The notes under the pieces: generated by a model
Database searches by the model: none
Told to the model about the DNA's origin: nothing
What the model saw: only the letters and a program-made list of their open reading frames with translations
Source: Elmis aenea
Lineage: Eukaryota > Arthropoda > Insecta > Coleoptera > Elmidae
Length of the DNA: 64,000 nt
Direction of reading: 5' to 3'
Assembly (NCBI GenBank): GCA_947652605.1
Contig: OX393577.1
Span: 2,108,868 to 2,172,867, forward strand
Shown here: positions 48,380 through 59,114 of the stretch, piece by piece
Position numbering within the stretch: position 1 is the stretch's first letter
How the letters are laid out: each line of letters begins with the position of its first letter
Position numbers and translations under genes: made by a program

Positions 48380-49200
48380 CATATTGCGTTAATTACACTT
48401 AATATCAGTGGTTCGTCCGATCGTTGGTGGAATATCTATTCAAAACAAGTTCATTAAACTGTAACGATATCCTAAAATAATTATTTGCTTGTATGGAAGA
48501 CATCTTACTAATCATACGTGTAAATCTTAATTATTACAAATCCTAAACAAGTTTGCTTATCTTACAACAAATAACTTCCTGTGCTCGTGTTAAAAAGTTT
48601 ATCGTTTCTACAAATTTAACCCGTCAGTTCACAAACAGCTGATGTAGATTGCCTAAATTGTACGCCTCTTGTGTTTTAACAAATTATTTCAATTTGATAC
48701 AGCACTAATCAATTTTTTTTTCATGGAGTATTTATACCCAAGTCTTGCTTAATGTGCAAACAATTTTCAATTGCATCTTTCCTCTTTACAGCTAGCACCA
48801 GACAGAATATACCAGTCCAAAATGTCCAACATGTTCTTTTAATTTTACCAGGAATTGAAAACAATTTTTGCATTATTTTTTTTTGTAAGAAGAAATATTA
48901 ATATTTATTAGCTTTTTTGGCAAAATTAATAGAAACTTAAACTACATTTCACTAACAATTGTTTTAAATATAACGTATGTAACCCAAACAATGAGATATA
49001 AACTTTGTAAGCAATGACTTGTTTTTAAACAGTTTTGAGTAGATTGTTAAAATAGAATATTTTCTAATGAACTCATCAAGACTTGCATAATATTTGAATA
49101 CTATTTAAAGAGTTTTGTGTACTGTTTTCTTTCATCTTGCCAGTTTGTATATTGCGTTAATTCGAAAACAGCCTTAACTGGATTCGCCATATTGAGGGAT
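48380..49200. other. AT-rich non-coding stretch
   Basis: No gene or repeat is recognised. Confidence 0.5.
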
Positions 49201-49292
49201 TTTATTATTATTATTTCCGCGGAGGTGGTTCCATTTCGGGTTCCTGTACTGCGACCTATTTATCTGTTGTACCCTCTGGTGATAGCCCCTTA

Positions 49293-49841
49293 ATGTCTTT
49301 TCGAATCACATATTAGCGAATAATTTTTCAACTGCTTAAGATAGAGACTTGAAATTATCAGGATATGTTTATAATGCTTATTCATAAGATTTAAACGGTT
49401 CAGGAAATTATTCAATGTTCGGTCTGTAAGAAACTTCAACAATGAACTCGACAAAGCAAAATTTCTTCGTTATTAATGTCTTTTCGAATCACATATTCGC
49501 GAATAATTTTTCAACTGCTTAAGATAGAGACTTGAAATTTTCAGGATGTGTTTATAATGCTTATTCATAAGATTTAAACGGTTCAGGAAATTATTCAATG
49601 TTCGGTCTGTAAGAAACTTCAACAATGAACTCGACAAAGCAAAATTTCTTCGTTATTGATGTCTTTTCGAATCACATATTCGCGCATAATTTTTCAACTG
49701 CTTAAGATAGAGACTTGAAATTATCAGGATATGTTTATAATGCTTATTCATAAGATTTAAACGGTTCAGGAAATTATCCAATGTTCGGTCTGTAAGAAAC
49801 TTTAACAATTAACCCGACAAAGCAAAATTTCTTCGTTATTA
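49293..49841 (+). repeat. Three tandem units of about 183 bp
   Basis: The landmark ATGTCTTTTCGAATCACATA starts units at 49293, 49476 and 49660, and the third ends near 49841. Identity is very high; most differences are single substitutions. The array lies between the end of coding and the TAA tail of the I-like element, so it looks like a 3-prime UTR repeat. Confidence 0.95.
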
Positions 49842-49859
49842 AAGAAGTCCTGTGTTTTT

Positions 49860-50470
49860 GAAAAACTCCAGGATTTTCTTTAAGGGTGCTTCTTAACTTT
49901 TCTTGGTTCGTTTTTTCCATCCCTAGAAGTCTACGTCGATAGGGTGTGAATCCTTCACACTGGCATAGTACGTGAAGAGGAGTTTCTTCTTCTTTTTCAC
50001 TACATCCTCTGCTTATATCGGTCTGTGAGAGCCCTATTATGTAGAGGTGTTTGTTTAGCCCACAGTGTCCTGTAACGAGTCCTGTGGCTACTCTGATTTA
50101 TACTCTGCTCATCATGAGCATTTCTTCTGTCTTTTCTTTGGAGACCATTGACAGGATAGCCTTAGAATGGGCTTGTCCTGCAACTTTTCTCCGATGAGCA
50201 TTATGCCCTTGTATTAATATGTCATTAAGACACCGCTTGGCTGTTCCATAGGATGTACTAACTGCGGGTTCTGGTCCGAAGAAAGGTGTCTTACTGCCAA
50301 TTTTGGCCAGGCGATCTGCCTTTTCGTTCCCTGGTATATTAGTGTGCCCTGGGCACCATACCAGTTTAACATTATTCCTGCTTCCTAGCACGTTAAGTGC
50401 CCGGATGCAGTTCAGAACAAGTCCCGAGTATTGTGAGATTACTGTCTTTAATTTTGCAAACGCGTCATTA
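49860..50470 (-). pseudogene. RNase H and Cys-rich C-terminus of an I-like retrotransposon ORF2
   Basis: The minus-strand frame reads KTVISQYSGLVLNCIRALNV, then the RNase H signature VKLVWCPGHTNIPGNEKADRL (the GH-x-x-x-x-GNE-x-AD motif), then a helical segment up to MMSRV. One stop codon (TAA at 50100-50098) follows, after which the same frame goes on with ATGLVTGHCGLNKHL, SRGCSEKEEETPLHVLCQC (the Cys/His cluster that ends many I/R1-type proteins) and TPYRRRLLGM. Apart from this stop the frame is clean over about 200 codons. RNase H would remove the RNA strand of the hybrid during insertion. Confidence 0.85.
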
Positions 50471-50479
50471 TTTTATTGC

Positions 50480-52405
50480 ACTATTTATTATTGACTAACT
50501 ACTTAATGGATTTCCAAGTTGCAGACAGCACTACATAAATATTATTGCAAGTGATCAGTCCAATCCTAAATTGTTATACCTTGTACTTACCGCAAACACT
50601 TTCCAGTAGATTCGATCAAAATAAGTAACGTACAGCCATCATGAATTCTGAAATATGGTTTTGAACGTTACGTGTACACCTACAACAAAATAAAAATTGT
50701 GACCGGACGTGATTTTCATTATTTTTTATACTTAATATAAATTTTGGTCAGAACATTTCGATCGCATCTGCGCCGCTGAAGAGATGTCTTTTAACAGATA
50801 AAACGTACAAAGGTACGTGTTTTACATATGCTCAGTTTTAATTGTATAAATATGATAAATAAGGCCCGGTAGTTGCAGCTTGGACATTTTAATGTGATAT
50901 ATGATTCCTCCGGTACAAGAGCGGTGCTTTGAAGAAACATTCACCTGCGCTTTCCTCGTCTCTAATTCTAATTGCTCCGTGCGTGGTTAAGTTCATTGTT
51001 TCACGTACTCGGCGTATTACACCGCTCCAAACATATTTCGTACATATTTGTATCGGGATAGGTACACTTTGTAAATTCAGATTTGGTTTAACCTTAAAAC
51101 TAAGGCATGTAATAAAACAAGATAAGAATGTAAATTTTATAACCGCAAATTTTAGAACAAGTAAAAAGTTGTTTGATAACAATAAAAAATATTTGCATAT
51201 ATGAATGAATTTGTCAACCTTAATTTTGTTGCCAGGTATTTCTTGGAATTTTTATAGGTCTAGCTTTACTCATAGTTTATTTTAAGATCCTTATCGAAAG
51301 TAGTTGCTGTTATTCTACACATGCGTTTATAAAACTATTTAAATTCAAGTCTGATGGGCCCATGGCTTATTAATAGCGTCGATAATTTATTCCGAAGAGA
51401 TATATGATAATTAATATGAGTCCTACAAAGCGTTTAGTTTAATAAAATATTAATGCACGAAATAAATTAAAACTGCTTGGAAATTATTTTATACCAAACA
51501 CGTATTTAATCGTTTGTAAAAATTTCAGTGAGTACCTACTAATTGCATATTTTTTAAAATGGCGTGACTTAAAATTACTTCGGGAAATCCGTAAAGTTAA
51601 TAAAAATCAACTATTGTCGTAAAACTTAAGTGTTTTTTAATTGCAAATTGTTCTAATTCATGCCATGTAATTACGGTGAACATATTTTCTTAGAGAAAAT
51701 AAAGGACGAAAATCTATACCAAACCGCGTTACCCCTTCGTCCCTAAATATAAATAATGTCCTTTGGATCAAAAGTTAAATATAATTTTGTTAATTTGGTG
51801 TCAACTAATAGTATTTCTCGACTAAAAATGCGGCTGGGCGGGGGAGTATGGTGCATATGTGTACCAACACGGTTTTAGTGTGGTACCTATGTACATGTAC
51901 GAATTAAAGTAATAAGAATTGCAAGTATTATTTCGTTGAAAAAAAAATGTATTCAAAATAAAAAGAACGTACTATTTAGTATGGTATAACATAAAACAAT
52001 CTTTGCACAAAGGAAAATCGTATTCTTGGCAATTAATTCTTCGGCAAGTGTTACAAATAAATTACAACACTGTATACAGTATATTTAGCTTTATTATTGT
52101 ACTAAAATACACTTATTGCACCAGAAACGCTTAACAACTGTTCACTAAGTAAGCATAATGTCAAAATCTGCCGTATATTTACATTGAGACACAGAACTGC
52201 AAGTCTAAATACCGGCATAGTACAATTTTCGCATCTCTAAAACGTTTAATTTGGCTTTCAGGTGTTTTGAAACATGTATGTGTACTATTCGGGACAAAAA
52301 GATTAAAGAAAAACGACAAAATTCTCCTTTTCCCAGTGATCTTAAGGACGATTATAAAAATTTAACTGAAAGCATGTTTCATTTTGCAATTTGTTTCAGA
52401 AACAA
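50480..52405. other. Non-coding stretch with an island at about 50900-51070
   Basis: No gene is convincing. Two frames overlap on opposite strands at 50889-51204 in a GC-elevated segment, a sign of composition rather than coding. The rest is AT-rich. Confidence 0.4.
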
Positions 52406-52409
52406 ATCG

Positions 52410-52685
52410 ATGGTTTTGGGATGGTCTTTATATTTTCTGAAAATGTTAAAGACACCCCAATCAATGCATTTCCACCTTTGGTTCGTTCAGAAACGCCCTC
52501 AAACTATTTTTTAGAACCCCTTAAAACTCTAAATAAATTTTCAAGATGTATAACGTTGCAATGATTTTTCTAACAAATTCTTTTGTTTTGGGTTTTTATA
52601 TTTTCTGAAAATGTTGAAGAAACCCCAATCGATGCATTTCCACCTTTGATTCGCTCAGAAACGGTCTCAAACATTTTTTTCACAC
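52410..52685 (+). repeat. Two direct copies of a ~100-bp repeat, 167 bp apart
   Basis: TATTTTCTGAAAATGTT, ACCCCAATC, ATGCATTTCCACCTTTG and TTCG-TCAGAAACG occur in the same order starting at 52431 and again at 52598. A third, shorter relative lies at 15811-15860. The 87-codon frame at 52251-52514 crosses the first copy and is therefore doubtful as a gene. Confidence 0.8.
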
Positions 52686-52689
52686 CGCC

Positions 52690-55600
52690 TGAAAGTTTTT
52701 AATAAAACTCCATGATTATACCCTTTCAATTCTACTAAAACTTTGAAAATTCCACTCCGTTAAGATTGAACGCAAAAGGATCTTGTTGCACTGACAACAA
52801 TTGTAGTTTTGTTTAAGTTTTTTAACAAAAATTACGAATATGACATTAGTTTTGTACAAAGCAAAGTTAAGCTAATTCAGTTTCGACAAACGTTATGCAA
52901 ATTGTAGCAAAAAATATTTTCAAATCAAATTGGCGTACAGTTTTTTTGATTGTACCCACCATACAGTATTCCATAACCATCCAACAACAAAATACAATGA
53001 AACAAAATAGGAGTTTTAACTATTGTTCATTAAATTAAGTGCATATAAAAGTTAATGTTCTTTATTTCGTCGGAGTCCTGTATAATGGTGGATGCACGTT
53101 TTTCGAATACTTATTTTTAATTAAAGTCTAATTCATATGCAGAGAGTGAGTCCAGTGCGCACTACATATAGGAGTGTAGACAATGAGATTTCAGGTTTAG
53201 ATGACGAGAGATAAAGAGGGCCTTCTTAGAAAAATAAGTAATGTTGAACATGTGACGCAATAATACTTATTATGATGAACGCCAGCGAATTCTGGGGATG
53301 AAGACTGCAAAAAATAACTTCTCACCGACAACCTACAACCGAGAGGCGAGGTTATTTATTTATTGGCTTGTATATCGTAATAGCACGATCACAAATATCA
53401 ATACTGTTTGTAAAACAATATAAGCCTTAACGCCTCTACGCGTCTCTTGTTAATTTAATGTTAAATACAGTTGATAAACCATTAAAATAAAAGTTATTCA
53501 AAAATATTTTGGTCTTAAAACTACAGGGGGTCTTTGATATACGTTGTTATGTTGTGTTCTTAAAAAGCACCGCTTGTAACTAGATGAAGTATAACGAACA
53601 TTGATTTTCCATCGAACTAATGTATTATGTGGGAGAAACGTTCCAAATTAACTTAAAACTTCGAATTTTATGGCTGTGAAAAAACACATGAATATCATGA
53701 GAAGAACAGTTTTTACAAAGTTGGAAATGTAAAATAACTTTATGAAGCCATTTGCGATTAAAAATTATTTATCCAATAAAACCATTTAACATACCTACGT
53801 AATTTTATTTAAATACTGTTGAAGAACAGCAGGTAATGGCAAGTGAATGTGTAAGTATTTATATTATTAATGTTTAGATTCTTACAGTAATATTTCCTAA
53901 AGACGTTATTAAAATCTGATTAAGTAAAAATTTTTTTTCAAAATACTAAATTTAAATGTATTACTACTGAATTGTAGAAGTACACTATGTGAGGACCTGT
54001 TAAGAAGAGTACTGTATGTAGGTGACCACACGTCCTGTATTATAAAGGACAGTCCTTTATTTCTAAGCGATATCTTTTAGATTTTTTTAAACTTAATTTT
54101 GTCACTTTACAGTAACGAAAAATGATTTCGTTTACGTCTGTGAGAAGTTATGATCCTGAGAAAAATATAAGTAACCGAGATAAAAAATACAAGTGAAATT
54201 TCTCTATAGTTAGCATAAATATTTTGATGCACATTAAAATACAAATCATTTAATATGACAAAATAACATAAAATTGACTTATGCCACTTTTAAAATAAAC
54301 AGTTTGTATGTAAAAAATCTCATGTGGAGCTTTTGAAGTAGAGTGTACGCTCCAGTGGTCAGTTTAGTGCGGTCAGTGCCATCTATGCGACAGCAGCCGA
54401 ATCGTAGATCCTATGAATGAAATTGCTAGCATTTTTGTGTCGGTAACCAATCTTACTTCTCCAATAGAGTGGAAGTGAAAGTCGGGCAAAAGCTTTGGGT
54501 GCTACAGTTACATTGTTTTGACTGTTGAGGCATTTTTTTGTAGTTACATAATCCCGAGCTGGGTATAAAAACCCACCCACTCGCGTTTCTCATATGCAAC
54601 CACATGGATACATCGTGAATCTTTTAAATAAACAATTTTAAACCATTAATGCAACATCGTTTACGTGTTAATGCTGGACATTTTACGGCGCATATTTTAA
54701 CTTTTGCCTAATTTACACTCGTGCTTAGGTCCTCGTCAATTAAATCAGGTTTTTAATCTTTTTCTACCAAAACTAATAAAAACTTTATGTTCCTGAGCCC
54801 ACCTGTTTGTATTACATTAATTTATTTTGCTTGTAGGATATAAACCTAATAGTTAATAATTTATGATACAGAAGAGATAAAAAAATATTTAAGGTATTCT
54901 CGGTTCTTTTTTATTATCGACGAGTGATATTTAAAATGATCCGAAAATCGTAGCACCATTAAAGACTGCGTAAATTTTAAAACGTCTAAAATTAATTATC
55001 GATTAGTCCTTACAAAATACATTAATGAATTTTATTTGAATTATTGCTTTTTCACATGCAATTTAAAAAAAAAGACTAATGCTAATTTACGGCCAGATAT
55101 GTGCAGATTATAGTCATGAAACAATAAAAAGACTAAACTCCACCTACTTCTTAAAATTTTGCAAAATTTTGTGTAAATGGATCCTGAATCAGGTTTTTCT
55201 GCAATTATTTAAGTTACCATTACTTAGTACTTAGTTTTTTTCTATCTCTGATAATAACCGAGATACCCTCCCTGTATGGGCATCGAAAATAGACCACCCT
55301 GTACATACTACCTAAAATTGTTAGTTGCCTTTTATCATGTTTCGATGCGTTTGAAAGCTACTATCAGCTTCGTTTTTAAATTTGCAACTGTTTATCTTTA
55401 ACAGTCACCGACAATACTAGTGTTTACTTGTTGTTTTTTTTTAATCTGAGGAGCAATGATCATTCGAACCACTGACAACACAATAAAATAGAAGTTAATA
55501 AATATTAGCTAAACGTTTAATAACGCCAATTATTAATATAAAATGTCATTTAGTCACCTAAATAAATTTGGAAGTAATTGGACATGAGCATGATCTGCTC

Positions 55601-57160
55601 AAAAAATATTTAAGTAGGCAAAAATAATTTAAATAAGTGTATAAATTAGAAGCATACAAAAATATTGGTATTGTCCTAAAGAGTATTTGCTAATTTAAAT
55701 AAACACAAAACAAGTTAGTGGCAAATCTGATAAAACATGATCTGTGAATGACACGAAACAAAGGCAAATTAACATCTTAATAACATTTTGACGCAACCAT
55801 TGAAATTTCATTTCATATTTAAATGAACAAGATTTCAGATAACAATTCGTCATGTAATTAGTGCCAGCGTACGTGCTCTAATTTAACGAGTAGGGTCTTT
55901 CTCGGTATCGTGGTGATAATAATGTACACATCACAAGGGAAATTAAACCGCTAACCAACCGAGTAGTTGTATCTATCACTGGTTTACTGATGAAAATTTT
56001 TAGTTGCCTTTCATAAAACGAGATAATGGGCGAAAATTAAAAGTTATGAATCATATTTTAGAGATTTGTTTAACTTTTTATAAAGAAACTTGATCGGTAA
56101 AAGTAAAAATTGCGAAAACGTCTGCTAACAATGGCATTGTGTAAATTTCCGAGATCCATACTTATTTTAACCGTATACATGTAATTGTTCTGATGTTCAT
56201 TATACAACCGGAGACCTGAGAGAATTTCAGCCCGACAGACTCATAATTAACAAAGAGCTGGCAACTATCATTAACCGAATTGAATAATATTTCGGCCACA
56301 ATTGTTCAAAGTTCAATATGAATGGGCATTTACATATATAATTAGGCTTTATATTTCAAAGGGAGCTCACAGAGACGTAAATACTTATTGTGGGTGCTCC
56401 GGGCATATCCATTATACAATAGCGCAAGGGTTATTTAGCACGTTGCCTGCTTAATACGAATTTAGTTTTATCGAGCATGATTGTATTAGGACGCAATTAC
56501 ACCGAAAGACTATTCATGCAATGAGCGTCATTTATGTATGAGTTTTAATTTTAGCAATTTTTATGTCTTAATTAAATTTGGACACAATTTAAAATAGATT
56601 TAATTAAGTAGTTGAATTATTGAATTGAAAATCGCTTCTCTTCCGGAAGATCTCTTATAGACTAAAAATTGGATTCACTCCTTCTTTGTCTACTAAGAAA
56701 CATAATTTAAAATATTTTTCTTGGTCAATGCATATAGAATGTGCAACTGGAAATAGCACCGATTTATTTCTTATTTAAAAAAATCTTGTGCACACTAAAA
56801 ATTTTAAACGAAGCTAAAAATCAAAATTTAGAATGTAATATCCTAGTATCAGTAATATACAGGGTGTTTTAAATCATTAACACTATAACTTCTTTCTCGT
56901 CTCTTAAGACAACTCAACAAATCTTAGGTATAATAAAATTTTGGAAAAAATTGCATAAAATGACACAAAAATAAATAAGAAAATTTGGTGTAGGTGAAAC
57001 GTATATTTTTTTTTAATTGAACGAGTTAATGTCAAAATCAAACAGTAAATGTTATTATGTCTCAAGTCATGTAAACATTTCAAACTTTGGTGATGATTTT
57101 TTTGGGAAAGATTTAAAATCTGTAAGGTGTTAATAGGCCAGGAAGACAAACATGTGTTTA
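52690..57160. other. Long AT-rich non-coding stretch
   Basis: No gene is seen. It contains the LTR-like segment near 54.3-54.66 kb, ACAGGGTG ends at 55295 and 56859, and a GC-elevated island at 56270-56520 with TGTTCAAAGTTCA at 56303-56315. The frame at 56904-57188 (minus) has no motif. Confidence 0.4.
54300..54660 (+). other. Possible solo LTR or TATA promoter
   Basis: TATAAAA lies at 54564-54570 inside GGGTATAAAAACCC. An initiator-like TCATAT lies 28 bp further on (A at 54592), and a polyadenylation signal AATAAA follows at 54627-54632. A TATA box with a polyadenylation signal about 60 bp downstream and no ORF between is the layout of an LTR. I could not fix TG...CA ends or a primer-binding site. 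Alternatively it is a host core promoter. Confidence 0.3.
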
Positions 57161-57164
57161 AATG

Positions 57165-57630
57165 AGGTGAAAGTACGTACCCATTCACACGTACCTACAG
57201 TTCAGTCACTTGGACACTAATACAAAAACAAAAACAAAGAATACAGACACAGTAAATGAGATTTCTGAGAAGAATAGAGGGATGTAGACTGATCGAAAAA
57301 ATCGAAAAAAAATAAGAGAGATATTATGAAAAAGATGGAGACGAATCAATTAAGATGGCTTTAACATCTGCTACGCATGCAAGAAAGTAGATATTCGAAA
57401 ATAGGATGGAAAATGCAGATGGAGGGGAAAAGAAATAGAGAAAGACCAAGAATAAAATGGGAAAAAAAAGTAAGGCAGAGACTCTAAGAAAAAGGAGTCA
57501 GCTGGAGAGATGTGCCACAATTAGCTTACGATAGGCAGAAGTGGAGACACATAACACAGAAATAGAAAAGCATACCTCGACCCCGGAATGTACAAGAGGA
57601 ACCGATAGAGAACAAGAAGAAGAAGAAGAA
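57165..57630 (+). pseudogene. C-terminal fragment of RTE-like family B retrotransposon
   Basis: It reads TWTLIQKQKQRIQTQ, MRFLRRIEGCRLIEKI, then after a frameshift METNQLRWL, HLLRMQESRYSKIGWKM, GKRNRERPRIKWEKK and SWRDVPQLAYDRQKWRHIT, ending in an AAG-repeat tail at 57615-57632. It aligns well with the 5546-5986 segment. Several stops (one within QLRWL-HLL) and a deletion after IEKI show that it is dead. Confidence 0.85.
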
Positions 57631-57639
57631 AAGCAAAAG

Positions 57640-58690
57640 AATGTAATAAATAATTAATTAATTAAACATTTATAAATATTATTTAAACATCACTTCGTTC
57701 TATAGATCTTGTTGAGGCTGACAAACTTACACATAGTTTTGAGGAAGGTTTTATTAGTTATGTTTAACACTAGCTCGACAATAATTACTAGCACAAACTT
57801 ATTTATTCTCAAAAATAAAACAAGGTGGGAATTAAAATCGTAAAATTTGGTGTTGTGAAATACAGTCTTGTCTATTATAAACCTATTACGAAGTGAACGA
57901 GATGTTTTTAGTATATAAAAATAATAAGTGTCAAGATAGTTTAAACAAAGTTGTAAAATTCCAGTTTTTTTCGTCAGAGCCGGTTTTTTTGTTATTTATG
58001 AACTTAATTGTTATGGCACGCGCTTTGGGGCATGGGTCAAGCTACGACCGAGCGAACGAACTACGACGGTGACTATAAAAATAATAAACCACATGTTGTT
58101 AAACATGTGCTTATAATCATTAAAAATAGATACGAAATCAAGATAAGCCGTGAAATATCAAACGGCGAACGCATTCGGTTATGTAAATTTGAAGCTGTCG
58201 AAGGTGACATTAAATGCAATTTGATCAGCATCTAATAAACTTGAAGATATATAGACCAGAAACTATTAGATAACGTGAATATACTTAGGTGGTCTTTAAT
58301 AAAATAAAAATTTTACGCGTTATACAACACACAATATCAAAATCGCAATCAAAATGTTGGAGACTATAAAAATTAAATAGGCACGTAAAATGTTACTCTG
58401 CATATTTCGCATTGTTTTCATGCGTTAGCTTGAGAATGTCTCAATATGTCTTAAGAAATCAAAAAATGAGCAGAATTTTTAAGCTTATTTTGCGTATTGT
58501 TTACTGTCTATTGTCATTTTTTTAGTAAGAGATTTAAATATGACCAATACTACAAATAGGAAATGAAATTCTTAATACAACAATTTTACACACCACAATC
58601 ATTTCAATAACAAATAACTTTATTCATAGTAAACAGACAAATGTTGGTTTCTCAATCTAGTAGGTATAGTCAGTTGCCAATAATTCTTCT
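57640..58690. other. Non-coding stretch
   Basis: The 75-codon frame 58008-58235 shows no motif. CACATGTT-GTTA-AACATGTG at 58090-58109 is a perfect inverted repeat. Nothing else is recognised. Confidence 0.4.
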
Positions 58691-59110
58691 TTTTCTTATT
58701 CTTACGTTTCTCTACCGTTAGGTGTAAGGCTTTTGTTTCTTTTTAGTTATGCTCCCCCTTTTTTATACTTCTCTCCATCTTTTTCTATCTCTCGTTAGTT
58801 CTCTCGATCCCACTGTTTGTGGCAGCTTCTTACACCTCCTCGTTCCAAGTTTTCCCTGGTCTTCCTTTTCCCCCCGTTCGCGATTCATATGCTTTCCTGG
58901 GCATCCCATCTTCTCTGATTCTATATACACATGACCTAGCCATCTTAGTTGTGCCTCTTCGATGTTTTATTCTATTGAATGTAGCTACTTTTAGGTTTTC
59001 TCTATGGATTTCGTTAGTAATTTTTTCCTACGCGATTTACCTCCAATTTTTTTAAAATCCTCTTTTCTCTACCTCTGTTTCTTTGGGTACCTCTCTTTTT
59101 CAGGAACTGT
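58690..59110 (-). pseudogene. C-terminal fragment of RTE-like family D retrotransposon
   Basis: On the minus strand: EEAQLRWLGHVYRIREDGMP, RKAYESRTGGKGRPGKTWNE, EV, a stop, then EAATNSGIERTNE-like sequence and a 3-prime end with AGCCTTACACCTAACGGTAG. The end resembles that of family A (CCTACACCTAACAGTAG), so the two families are related, but the coding wording differs. No catalytic motifs remain. Confidence 0.75.
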
Positions 59111-59114
59111 TTCT

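Larger units (their letters stand above)
49201..50472 (-). mobile_element. 3-prime end of an I-like non-LTR retrotransposon
   Basis: On the minus strand the order is: RNase H coding part (50470-50100), Cys-rich C-terminus (to about 49860), three tandem 183-bp repeats (49840-49293), then a short GC-rich 3-prime end (CCACCTCCGCGGAAAT) and a TAA-repeat tail at 49214-49202. A TAA-repeat tail together with RNase H is characteristic of the I clade. The 5-prime part (ORF1, endonuclease, polymerase) is absent, as in most truncated insertions. Confidence 0.72.

Noticed and set aside
50889..51204. Two overlapping ~95-codon frames on opposite strands.
   Set aside because: Overlap on both strands points to composition. 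Neither has a recognisable domain or codon bias.
52251..52514. 87-codon frame.
   Set aside because: It runs through a dispersed direct repeat, and the second copy of that repeat does not keep the frame.
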